Notes under the pieces: model-generated
Told to the model about the DNA's origin: nothing
What the model saw: the letters and a program-made list of their open reading frames with translations, nothing else
Databases searched by the model: none
In this document: positions 11,569-21,765 of the stretch, in pieces
Layout of the letters: every line of letters begins with the position of its first letter
Numbering within the stretch: the stretch's first letter is position 1
Assembly (NCBI RefSeq): GCF_910592395.1
Contig: NC_088325.1
Span: 13,704,109-13,768,108, forward strand
Direction: 5' to 3'
Length of the DNA: 64,000 nucleotides
Origin: Lineus longissimus
Taxonomy: Eukaryota; Nemertea; Pilidiophora; Heteronemertea; Lineidae
Translations under genes and position numbers: made by a program

Positions 11569-11690
11569 CTGCAAAATACAACAAGAAAACAAGTTCTTGA
11601 AAAAATACTGCAACGAAGAATTTAGAGAGATTCACATGCCTATGTCCGCTTCTGAAATCTGATTTGATCAAATGGCCTGGTTCCATGTGG

Positions 11691-12170
11691 TCATCTGTTG
11701 TCAGTGACAGGTGTAAGATCACAACTTCTCCTGAATGTTTTATCACACTGGTCACAGGCATAGGGTCTTTCATGGGTATGTAGACGTTTATGACGCACGA
11801 GACTGCCACTCTGCGTGAAACTTTTATCGCACTGGTCACAGGCAAATTGTCTATCTCCAAAATGAATCAGTTCATGTCGCATAAGATCACAACTGCTCCT
11901 GGACGTTTTCTTACACTGATCACAGACAAATGGTCTTTCACCAGTATGAAGAAGCTTGTGACGACTGAGATCACCACTCCATGTGAATGTTTTATCGCAC
12001 TCGTCACAGGCAAATGATCTCTCTCCTGAATGAACCCGCTTATGTTGACTCAGATTGCTAACAGTCTTGAAAACTTTTACCCACTGGTCACAGGCATAAG
12101 ATTTTTCTCTTGAATGTGCCGGTGTTGAAATTGTACATTTGATTTGGTCGAGTGGTAATAGATCAAAGCC
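11691..12170 (-). pseudogene. dead seventh zinc-finger array
   Basis: A short run of five finger units is open here, but three defects suggest it is dead. The first finger has Trp in place of its second Cys (CDQW). The last finger stops after its first half (RRSCDL, then TPVTDNR). The usual TTTTGCAG acceptor is gone: the segment LPLDQIKCTISTP matches the array 2 opening SPLDQHHKIKPSRP, yet the bases before it read CTTTGATC rather than TTTTGCAG. Three fingers are fully intact. It could still be used through a cryptic acceptor, but the common phase is not available at the nearest AG. Confidence 0.65.
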
Positions 12171-12230
12171 ATTGCTTTCAACAGACGTCTCCAGTTTCTC
12201 CATTTTGTCAACACTGATGATACCTCTCAC

Positions 12231-13418
12231 ATAATCCTATCTTCACAGGCCCGTCAAATCACATTAATTTGTTGATACAGAACACACTTAGTAAGAGCTA
12301 ACTAGTTTTTGAACTCCAGGATAAGTAATAGCATCACACTCTTGCTGAAAATAATTTGAAACTGCCTTTTCTCATTGAAAGTAAAGAGTTTGGCATCAAC
12401 TGCTGTAGTTGTCATCCGACTTCTCAGTTTAACCCTTGTCTGTCCTGAAACCTTCCAGTAGAACTCAGCTGAGCTGCTCAATTTTTTGCGATGTATTATA
12501 GAAAAGTCTCAATCATTACATTGAGTGAAGCTAAATTTATTTTGTGATTTGTGAGTGCGAGCAAACCCAAATAGCTTTCAGGTTTGAGTGATTACATAAC
12601 TCAACGCCTTCACTCCCTTTGACTTGCGAGGACTTGAACATGTCTAAAGAGAGATTGATATTAAATCCTGTTTGGCTACCTATTTATTTGTTATTTCTAT
12701 TGAAAGTGAATTATATTAGGCAATGTCAAATTCTTCCTTTGAATTGGAACAAATCCTTGAGTCAGAACTTTCTCCTGAAATATGAAGGCTGAAAATAATC
12801 CTGAAATTTGAAATATACAGACGTACAAACAAACAAAATGGTCTTGGATAAATGTAGGTCAAGCACATTTATGTGGATACAAATGTCACCACAGCCTCTT
12901 AGCACTAACTATTTCCTCCTAAAAGGTAGGCCTTGTATCAGTATATTCCTGGCAAATCAGCACACCAACAGTACACGGAAGGTATTTTTGTATGGAACAT
13001 CACATATCACCGATAGCTTATTTTATTGTAAGTGTAATCAAAAACCAATTCGGTACGTACACATGGAAATTGAACAAGAACAAGGGCAGATCCCTTAACA
13101 AAGTGTTCTGCACTCACTCATTTGGGGTAAACTGTAAAAAATATCTCAATAAAAACTGATTTGCCAGGGTAATTTATATACTAGCACAGAGGCAAACTGC
13201 TGATGCCCACCTGACAGCTTGTCCCGGTCGTTCAAAACAAGATATGTCACTAACTTGGTCTTATAACTTGAACTTGGCATTTAAAACTCCTTCAGGAAAG
13301 TGCATCCCCTCCCCTAACTAGACTTACAGGGCACATCGATCTGACAATGATGCCACATTTGTCAGATGGACAGAATCAGATTTTACCTGCGCAGCAGAAT
13401 GCTTTCAAAGAGACTTAC
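12231..13418. other. intronic DNA between the microexon and the dead array
   Basis: No coding exon was found on either strand in this roughly 1.2-kb AT-rich stretch. One element stands out: 13220-13262 resembles the terminal inverted repeat of the foldback element at 35321-35784 (CCCGGTCGTTCAAAACAAG). Confidence 0.4.
13220..13262 (+). repeat. solo terminal repeat of the 35.3-kb foldback family
   Basis: CCCGGTCGTTCAAAACAAG followed by TGTCAC and AACTTGGT matches the reverse complement of the right end of the element at 35321-35784. Only one end is present, so this is a relic. Confidence 0.5.
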
Positions 13419-13446
13419 CAGTATCATCTTCATCTTCCATATTCTG
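13419..13446 (-). CDS. acidic microexon with tandem NAGNAG acceptor
   Basis: Between CCAG (13450-13447) and the donor GTAAGT (13418 down) lie 28 nt coding QNMEDEDDT plus one base. The acceptor is CCAGCAG, so the second AG would give a 25-nt form lacking the Gln. Both forms start in phase 0 and end in phase 1. That is what is needed to join the 5' exon (phase 0 end) to any of the array exons (phase 1 start). The joined codon becomes GTT, GTA or GCT, never a stop. The match of phase at both sides is the main evidence that this tiny exon is real. Confidence 0.65.
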
Positions 13447-13627
13447 CTGGAATGATAGAAATAGCAAAGATATATGTAAGAAACAAGGCTTTTGAAATTA
13501 TGGGCTAGATGCTACTGGGTACCACAAATCAGAAAGTCAATGATAGATGCTGTATATACAGGGTGTGCCGTGGTTGGAGGAGGAGGCCTATTGCTTAATT
13601 TATTTATGAAAAGCTTATCATACTTAC

Positions 13628-14278
13628 ATCATCTGCATCTGCGCCTTCACCAAAACCATATGAGCTCTCCTCCATGTCTTCTTCAAGAGGCTCCTCTTTT
13701 ACGACTCCGCTTGGTACAGGATGGAGCGGGTCTTCAACGTCAATTCTCAACAGACCCTGGTTCCCAGCTGCTGGTATAAGGTTAAGTGGAACCGGGCCCA
13801 GCTCATTTTCAGCTCCATCCCACTGCTCGGATCCTGAACCCGCCAGTGCATAACCAGGCTCAAGTCCAAAGTCATCGGTTGGTTCAAATTTGATCTTTAC
13901 TTTATTCGATCCGGGAACTGGAAGATCATATTCCGACTCATTGACCTTGGTCTCACTGTCACTCCCCACAGGATCATAGAGCTCCGTTTTTATATTTGAA
14001 CTGAACTGATCACCGGAGTCCAGCTCAGTTTTAATGTTTGAACTGAACTGATCACTGGAGTCAACCTCAGTTTTAATGTTTGAACTGAATTGATCACCAT
14101 AGTCAACATCAGAAGGGTGTGGCTCTGAAGAATCATTCCAATCAGGAGTTATTCCATCCTGGTCGGCCTTAATAGCATTAACCGAGAATTCAAACTCATC
14201 ACTGCTTTCATGCAGGCCAGGACTCAAACTTTCCAACTTCACAGACATATCACTGTTAGTGTTGTTCCATTCGGACAT
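13628..14278 (-). CDS. common 5' coding exon of the zinc-finger locus, SUMO-motif-rich
   Basis: ATG at 14278 with an in-frame TGA two codons upstream; the exon acceptor (TATTTTGCAG) is at 14323-14326, so a 5' UTR exon lies further up. The coding part is 217 residues and ends at GAT before GTAAGTATG (donor at 13627). The protein is acidic and has no known domain. It carries six psi-K-x-E motifs, at about K14, K69, K83, K97, K130 and K194. Three of them sit in a 14-residue module (DQFSSNIKTE) repeated in tandem at residues 62-101. Such motifs in transcription factors commonly recruit SUMO and repressors. That role is inferred. The exon is paralogous to the one at 1-583. It has no zinc fingers of its own and must be spliced onward. 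Confidence 0.72.
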
Positions 14279-14322
14279 CGCTCACTGTCACAACTTCCAC
14301 AAGGGACCAGGGTTTCAGACAC

Positions 14323-15264
14323 CTGCAAAATAAGACATATTTGATTAGGAATTCAAAGTATTCCAAGAAACACAAGAACAATTGGCTAAATGAGATGAGA
14401 TGTTCTCTCCAAAATCGACCAAAGTTTGTGAGGGACTGAGTTTCGTCCGAAAATAGATAACTGTTTACACACAATGTCAATACAATATGAATATAGGTCA
14501 ACGGGTCATTGTCGGACGTCAGTTCGCCAAGAAAATCAAAGGAATTGAAGGATTCATTGAACTCATCAACACATCATTAGGCCCTACTAGTTTTCAGGGA
14601 TGTTCAACTGCATTCCTAGATAAATCACTTTGGTATGTAGAGAGTAAGATAACAATCAAAGGGACACTGTATTCAATTCTAAAACGAGCTAAGCTGCGCC
14701 ATCTTATTATTGTTCGATTATGAATAGCGCGAGTAAGCGCCAGGCCGAAGTGAGCGACCCTGCGAGCGGGTTACTTGGACATAAAATGGCCACCGCAAGT
14801 GACCTTTGAGAAAAGATGGCAAACGATCCTGTAAATACCGGCTTTACGAAATACACGAAATGTGTTTATTGCATCAGACTGCACTTTTTTGGCCTAAGTA
14901 GAATAGCTTTTGGAAGGAATTGATATTTAGATGTGAAAAAAATTTCAATAAGATTAGTGAGTCGTTTTTTGTAGTTAACGCACATCCGGTAGTGAGTCTG
15001 GTCATTCTTTTTTACGCTACTTTACCCGGGCTGCAAATTAGTGTGCGTTCGATTACGCGTTCTCGTGATGTTGACCCACATACGTATCGAGTACGTTGCA
15101 GGTCAAATGTCTATGCTGCCACCTTTTAGCGTTAATAACTCCGATGTGTGTACATCGAGGATGTAACAATTCGCGGGTCAAGATGGTGGCAAAAACTGAG
15201 ACTACCTTTTAGGCCTACATGTTTTAGCCATTTACATTCAATAAGATAAGGAAACAGCGCTAAG
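14323..15264. promoter_or_regulatory. candidate divergent promoter between zinc-finger locus and GPR89
   Basis: The two genes are divergent with start codons about 1 kb apart. The stretch 14725-14830 is relatively CpG-rich. It holds two YY1-like motifs (AAAATGGCCACC, AAAGATGGCAAAC), and a third (AAGATGGTGGC) lies near 15181. No TATA box is evident. Start sites cannot be placed from the sequence. The remainder shows no coding exon. Confidence 0.35.
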
Positions 15265-18200
15265 ATGTCGTTCTTAGTGGATTCTGTCATCATGTTTGTT
15301 TCCCAGGCATGTATAGGAAGAGATCATTTGGGACAATGGTGTTGAATGGTGTCCTGTTTGTCACTTGTGTGTCTTCCAAGTTCATCTGACTCTCACTCTG
15401 ACTCTTAGCAGGGGGGGGGGGGGGGCAGAGCCAGATGGATGCCACTACTGGCCCAAACAAACCTAAATATAGGCACAATGTCATGAACAAAAGAACATAT
15501 GGTGTGCGACCACCATGTGGTCTGTGAGGGCTCCATTTGTTTCTACTGTCAATCAATCCACTTCCAGGATCAGAATAAAACAACATATTGTATCTTTATT
15601 TCAGGTTCTCTTCTTCGGTGGAGGCTGGGTTTTCTTCCTCAAGCGACTTTTCAAGGATTATGAGGTGGGTATCATTATCGGGAATAGCTTAATGCTATTT
15701 TCTTGGCCTGTCAAAGGTATCATGTAGCGCTAGATTCTAGCAGCTGACCTGTTGCCGGGGTGGCCAACATTTTGGATATTTCACCTTTTCCAGAAAAGTG
15801 CTATTGACTTGTGAAGGAGGATGATAAACCCTACTTGGCAGGTTGTCTCAGTCATTGCCAACTTGACCTAGGGCCTTGAAATTGAACGCTATCATATAGA
15901 TGACATATCTTTGAGAATGATGCTCTGAGATTCCTTTGTCTCCACTCGTCTATAAAATGCCACGGACTACACTGCTTCCTAACCCCCTTAGGACTGATGT
16001 TGTACCGTACATGACCTCATAAATCTTTTGTTTCACATTCACCAGGTTCATCGGACAGTTGTCGTGCTTGTGTTCTCGGTGACGTTTGCTCTCTCCTGTA
16101 CCATGTTTGAACTCATTATCTTTGAGATTGTTGGTGTCCTGGATCCCTCGTAAGTATGGCAGGTTGGACAAATGCCTCTGGCTGGAGATCCTACAACACT
16201 ATTATTGATGCCGAATACATATATTACGCCAGAGAGGCTAAATGTTTGGCTCAGTGGGTAGACATGTAACCTTGTGTTAAGTTGAATTGAAATCCTCAAG
16301 TCGACGAAGAGAAATCAACAGTGTTGTATCCACTGTCACTGAGAAATTAGCACTCGGATACTCGGATAGAGGAAAGGAATGTGTTTGTGGAAAAAGATTT
16401 CTGCCGCTGCGTGTATGATTTATTGATGCAGGTGGACACTGCTTATTCTGAATAGATTGCAGAGTAAATGCAAATAACTACAAATTATGTTTCTACATTT
16501 CAGGTCTCGTTTTTTCCACTGGAAGCTGGGTCTCTATGCTATGCTCTTCACAGTTATTGTTGTTTTGCCATTCTACATTGCTTACTTCATTGTGGAGAAT
16601 ATTAGATTTGGTGAGTCTTTGTTTGAAATAACTTTTAGCTTTCAAATCATTTAAAGAAGCGTAAATGTCTCAAAAAATGACAACAAGAGAAAAGATCAAA
16701 TTGGTTTGGGAAGATTTTTGAATTGTAATACACTTGTGGGACTGTTGGTGGTTCAGGTTTTGATATGCACCTCCAACATCTCAATGATTCCTCTTCTTTG
16801 TAACAGTACCACGTGAGCGTCATCTGCGAGTGATATTGACCTGTGTTGCCTGGCTGCTGTTCCTTTACGGTTTCTGGAAGAGTGGCGACTCCTTTCCTAT
16901 TCTAAGTCCAAAGCATGGTAAGATTTCCAGACCCAAGAATGCAATATGCTAATTGATAAAGGTACAAGGGGAGGATCTAGGATTTGATGAGGGGCATTGG
17001 ATTGGCTGGCATTTGTTTACCTCCACCCCGTGTTGCATTCGTAGCTACACCATACCTTGAAAACATGCCAAAATCATCTGTTGTAATCCATGTGAGGAAA
17101 ATGATTTCCAACACAGTTGTGAGGAAATTGCCTCAGAGATTTTCCGACTAAATTTGCTCCCTTCTTCGACAATATCCTTTCTCATGTTTGTTAACTCCCA
17201 CCAGGGAATGTGTGCTGAAATTGTTAGTTTAGAGGTCAGAAAAGGTACCTCCCACATCTCGATGTATGGTCAACTTGTTCAAACATTATAATTTGAGATA
17301 TGACTTCGATTTTTTACAGGGATTCTCTCCATTGAGCAATGTATCGGCCGCGTGGGGGTTATCGGGGTTACGCTGATGGCACTGCTGTCTGGTTTTGGTG
17401 CTGTCAATTATCCATACACTTCAATGCATTATTTTGTCAGGTAAGACCAGTACTGTGGACGGTATAAATGTGGAAATTATCACAGACTGACCGTCTCTCT
17501 CAGGATGTTCATATTGGCCAACTGCAGAGGAGGGTCTTCTTCTTCTTCTTAGGACCCTTCGTGCCCTAGGTGGCACATGGGGCGTTCCCCAGGGTCCTCC
17601 ACTCAAGTCTGTTGGCTGCTCGCTGTCTGGCTGCCTCCCACGTTAGGCCCTTCTCTTGAAGTTCCTTTGGTGCTAGACCTACTGTTGTTTCCTGTCTTTG
17701 ATTTGAAAACTTTTTCCAGAACGGTTCATGACTCGGACGTGCAGGTCCTTGAGAGGCGGCTTATGCAGACCATGGATATGATTATTATGAAAAAGAAGAG
17801 GTTAGCCCTGGCAAAACGTGAGCTCTTGGCCAAGTCGAGTTTGAACAAGGACCGTGGAGGTCTATGGGGCATGATCAAAAGCGTGGCGACTTCTGGGACT
17901 GGAGAAAGTATGCTTTGAGACTGTTTGATCAATGGTTGTGGCAGCACATGAGTATAATATTATATGTATAGGATGGCCAATTGCTACATTTTACAGCATA
18001 TTAGTTTGGTTAGCCTTAACTACAACACAGATCTGAATACACTGAAAAATGAGTCTGACGCACTCGAAGAGCTTAGCAGGCAGTTGTTTCTGGAGTCCGT
18101 TGACTTGCACAATACCCAGGTAACAGATGATCATCTATCAAGGTTTTAACGTGATGTATTCTGTTCAATACCCGTACTACAAGATTCTAATTTCTTTAGA

Positions 18201-21082
18201 TTTATGTTGAAACTGGTGAGAATGTGACAATCATCAGGATTCATTGTTAAGTACTTTCTGGCTGTGCAATTTGCATGATACCTTGTTATAATTCTTAATT
18301 AATTATGTGTAAATATTCTCCAGTTTCTTTGGGGCATGTAAGCCAAATCAATGTAATGAAATAAGGAATAGTTAATAGCTCATTGTATACTTTTGTGGTA
18401 TTTGTTTCAGGAAAGGATGGAATATTCAAAAACATTCAAAGGAAAATACTTCAATTTTCTCGGCTATTTTTTCTCCATCTACTGTTGCTGGAAAATCTTC
18501 ATGGTAAGTCTGATGCACATCAAAAAGGACACAGCTCTCATGTTCACTTCGGAGGATACACGTTTGGGAAGTGTTAAATGGCCGAGTGTAAATACAGCAC
18601 GTGAAGATGAGGTTAAAAGCCATGGAATTCACCGTAACCTCTTTCTCCGAGAATGAGATAGCACAATTTTAGCAATTGAGACAGGTATCGATGCTATATA
18701 CTGTATAATGTAATTTTATTTGCTAAGTTTTTATCGGAAGGAATGGATTCCGTAAAGGGCACACTTTTATCAAAAACTCTTTCATGTGGTTTTAACCCAT
18801 TAAAGCTGATGATGGGAGAGGCTGTCCCTCACTCTTTGGCCCCTCGCCGCGCGGAGGATGGTGCCGTTGACAGTCTGCGCTGTCTCCTGCGGGACGAGGG
18901 CTACGGGGTCAGGGACCCCCCCTCCCATCGCTTGGTCAAATTATTGCTCAGGCATTAACTGTGTATATGATACTGTGATTTTATGTATGTGTTCAGGCAT
19001 CCTATTTATTACCGTAATTTTATGTACTATGTGTTCTTCATGTATATGGAGGTTTAATAAATAAATAAATAAATACTGGTATTTGAATTATGCCACTGAA
19101 GAATTCCAATCTAGCCACATCAGATTATGCGCTCATTTCATCTGTTTCTTCTTCAGGCTACCATCAACATCATCTTTGACCGAGTAGGAAGAGTCGACCC
19201 AATAACAAGAGGCATAGAAATTACTGTCAAATATCTTGGCATTCAGTTTGATGTAAGTACATTGTGCTGTGAGGTTAAACTGCGTTTAAGTACTATAACT
19301 TGTTGCTATTTTAACTAGTGTTGTACTTGGAATACCACTGAATATTGGGAATGTCATTTGAACTCATTTCTTGGAAGGTATTGATCAGTTAAAGTCAACC
19401 CCAGCCACCCTGATGAAGCCTAGAGGGGCAGAAACGCGCGTCGCTGGAGCAACACAACAGCCCAACAATAGGGACCGATGGACATTGTTGTAAACTACAG
19501 TGACGGTATCCAGTTTTACTTCTACTATATTGATCAGTTATAGTACCAGTAGTGTTTGGTTGATTTTTTGGCCTCTCCTTTCTTTCCAGGTGAAGTTCTG
19601 GTCGCAACACATCTCGTTTCTCCTTGTCGGCATCATTGTGATTACATCCATACGTGGTCTCCTCATAACTCTCACTAAGGTAGGTATTGTTAATGCGAGG
19701 CCAGAGACACGAAGGGCCTAAAGACACGAAGGTCGAAGAAAAGCTGTGGGGAACACAGCCGGACCTACGGGCGACAAGCCGCTTCATCTCCGCCACAGGA
19801 CTGAGGTTATAGTTTTACTTAGGCAGGTTGAACGCTGAAGAAGAAGAAGAAGTTAATGCGAGAAGTGGTTCTTCATACATTCTCAATAGCTGGCCTGGCC
19901 TGTTTATCAATGTCACAGATGTCGAGCATCGCGTCACTGTTGTCTTCTCATGCCTTTCTTTGTATTTACAGTTTTTCTACGCCGTGGCTAGCAATAAATC
20001 GTCAAATATCATTGTGCTGGCGCTCGCTCAAATTATGGTAAGCTTCTGTTCATTTTCATTCAAGACTTTTTCCAAAGAGTTGATCTAGACAAGACCATGT
20101 GTTGTAAATCTCTTGATGTGCATATTCTGATGGCACCAATCGTTTTATGATGAACCTAATTAGTGATTAAGAAAAAGCATATCTTTCAACTCCTTGAAGT
20201 AGTCAAAGTCCTCAAAGGGGGATTTAAAGGACCACCCTCATCAACCTGTTCATATGTCGTAAATTGACCTATTTCAGGGGATGTATTTTGTGTCGTCTGT
20301 CCTGCTGATGAGAATGAACATGCCATCTGAGTACAGGTATGTCTTCGTCGGCCGCGCACTGCTGACAACAGTTACATGCTGTCATTGGTTTCCATCTGGC
20401 CACGTGCTGTTGACAGCAGCTGCAATACTAGTCAATGTTGTGGCAACTGCCGCATCAAGTCATCGTGGTCCATCTGGCCACAAGTTTCTGTCAACAACCG
20501 TATTACAGGGCTTGGTTTTCCATCGTTGGTTACATTACTTGCGTGAGTGCTTGTGAGGCACTACACACAAAATGTACCTTTTATTGGCTTGCCTGATGTT
20601 CCAATTGGTCGCATCAAGGAACATGCTGTGGAGACAATGGAAACGACTCCACAAGGAAGCTGTCTATGATTACACTTACATTCACCCTGCCAAAGACGAT
20701 TTATTAGAATTTCATTTACATTTACCCTGCCAAAAACGATTTATTAGAATTTCATTTACATTTACCCTGCCAAAGACGATTTATTAGAATTTCATTTACA
20801 TTTACCCTGCCAAAGACGATTTATTAGAATTTCATTTACATTTACCCTGCCAAAGACGATTTATTAGAATTTCATTTACATTTACCCTGCCAAAGATGAT
20901 TTATTAGAATTTCTCATGTCTCTTCCAGGTCAATAATCACAGAAGTCCTTGGTGACCTTCAGTTCAATTTCTACCATCGGTGGTTCGATGTGATCTTCCT
21001 CGTGAGTGCCCTCTCAAGCATTGGTTTCCTCTACATTGCGCACAAACAGAATCCAGATCAATCAAGCATTGCACAATCATGA
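15265..21082 (+). CDS. GPR89: Golgi pH regulator GPR89 (14 coding exons)
   Basis: Exons: 15265-15306, 15605-15664, 16046-16149, 16504-16610, 16807-16917, 17320-17440, 17720-17907, 18031-18119, 18411-18503, 19157-19252, 19590-19679, 19972-20037, 20278-20336, 20929-21082. The product is 459 residues (human about 455), and phases close at each junction. It is a multi-pass membrane protein of the GPHR/GTG family, reported as an anion channel needed for acidification of Golgi lumen. Recognisable blocks are [107 protein letters not shown] and [15 protein letters not shown] near the C-terminus. The central loop (about residues 150-270) is charged and cytosolic in the family. Intron 1 uses a GC donor. 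The exon 8 start was chosen by phase: the nearer AG at 17996 would give a stop. Confidence 0.93.
17520..17700 (-). repeat. retroelement-like fragment with (GAA)n tail
   Basis: Read on the minus strand it ends in a run of AAGAAG units after GGCACGAAGGGTCCT. The end resembles the insertion at 19690-19860, which also has CACGAAGG and a GAAGAAG tail. It probably is the 3' end of a SINE or non-LTR element in GPR89 intron 6. The family cannot be named. Confidence 0.35.
18815..19076 (+). repeat. retroelement-like fragment with (AAATA)n tail
   Basis: A GC-rich block (18840-18930) is followed by AT-rich DNA and ends in AATAAATAAATAAATAAATA, a typical target-primed tail. It lies in GPR89 intron 9. No coding domain can be recognised in what remains. 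Confidence 0.4.
19395..19452 (+). ncRNA. hammerhead-ribozyme-like motif
   Basis: The order CTGATGA (19410-19416), a short GCC/GGC stem, GAAAC (19431-19435), GCGC and GTC (cleavage-site type, about 19440-19442) follows the hammerhead core. CCAGC before and GCTGG after can pair as stem I, though four unpaired bases separate that stem from the core. Hammerheads of this compact type are known from Penelope-like elements and retrozymes. It lies in GPR89 intron 10. Activity is not implied by the motif alone. Confidence 0.35.
19690..19862 (+). repeat. retroelement-like fragment with (GAA)n tail
   Basis: A block beginning GCCAGAGACACGAAGGGCC ends in GCTGAAGAAGAAGAAG. It sits in GPR89 intron 11, a few bases after the exon 11 donor. 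Together with 17520-17700 it suggests one dispersed family. Confidence 0.35.
20673..20912 (+). repeat. 40-bp minisatellite, about six units
   Basis: CAAAGACGATTTATTAGAAT recurs every 40 bp (20691, 20731, 20771, 20811, 20851, 20891) with very few changes. The array ends about 15 bp before the acceptor of GPR89's last exon, so the branch point probably lies within it. Confidence 0.92.
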
Positions 21083-21759
21083 TGTCGACTCGTGGCCGGA
21101 GAGATCAAATTCGACATTTTTGTTCTTTTACAGAAAGAAAATTTTATAAGCCATGGTCTTCTCGAACAGATGTTGTATCGATGTGGCATGTTGTGACATC
21201 ACTTTTCATACTTGTAGTCTTCATGACCATAGGCCCTCTGGGGCTTGCACATGTGTTTATGGTATTCCACATGTCTGAGACCACAATTGCTCAACCAGTG
21301 GTGTCATCTGTTAGAAACGTCCATATAGGCCGATTACATGTACACGCTTTAAAAATAGATGTTGACAAGTGTTAGATTTTAACAAATGCACTGTACAAGT
21401 GTCCGAAAATTGATAAGCTTTTACTGTAATTTTAATACGTCTGCTTGTCTGAAATACTATCGTCTTTTGGGAGGAAGGGGTTAAGAGCCACATGGTCACT
21501 GTCAGAAATTTAGTCTCTTGGTTTATAAAGCCTCATATTGAAACCCAAAGTCCACGTTTGTTGATGCTTTAGAGGTGGTCAAGAGTGACTGAGTGATTTT
21601 ATTTTCAGCTTCGCAATATTGTGTGATGGTCCCTGAAGTGATAGGATATAATCTTTCTGTCATCATGTTCATTATTCTCAGATAATTTGGCCTATATCTT
21701 TCTTATGTTTGTGGTCGAAATGTTATATTTTGTTTATAGTCTGTAAATAGTAGCAGAGG

Positions 21760-21765
21760 AATAAA
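21760..21765 (+). terminator. poly(A) signal of GPR89
   Basis: AATAAA about 680 nt downstream of the GPR89 stop, followed by CATAATG and T-rich DNA. Confidence 0.55.

Larger units (their letters stand above)
1845..14322 (-). other. zinc-finger locus: one 5' exon, one microexon, six alternative C2H2 array exons
   Basis: In transcription order the locus holds a 5' coding exon (14278-13628, exon acceptor at 14322), a microexon (13446-13419), a dead array (about 12165-11691) and six intact array exons starting at 11568, 9587, 7780, 5986, 4452 and 3091. The 5' exon ends in phase 0, the microexon is phase 0 to phase 1, and every intact array opens in phase 1 after the same TATTTTGCAG acceptor. The arrays are therefore interchangeable downstream partners. 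Gaps between arrays are too short for further 5' exons, and none is seen. The layout resembles Drosophila lola and mod(mdg4), where a common N-terminus is joined to alternative C-terminal zinc fingers. Separate genes with unseen promoters, or cryptic first exons inside arrays, remain possible. Confidence 0.6.

Noticed and set aside
16225-16295. tRNA-like start GGCTCAGTGGGTAGACATG in GPR89 intron 3
   Set aside because: The A-box part is fair, but the B box is poor and the arms do not pair; at most an old SINE relic.
17964-18030. Upstream acceptor TTTTACAG at 17996 for GPR89 exon 8
   Set aside because: Joining it in the phase left by exon 7 gives an immediate stop; the acceptor before 18031 restores the frame and the family sequence.
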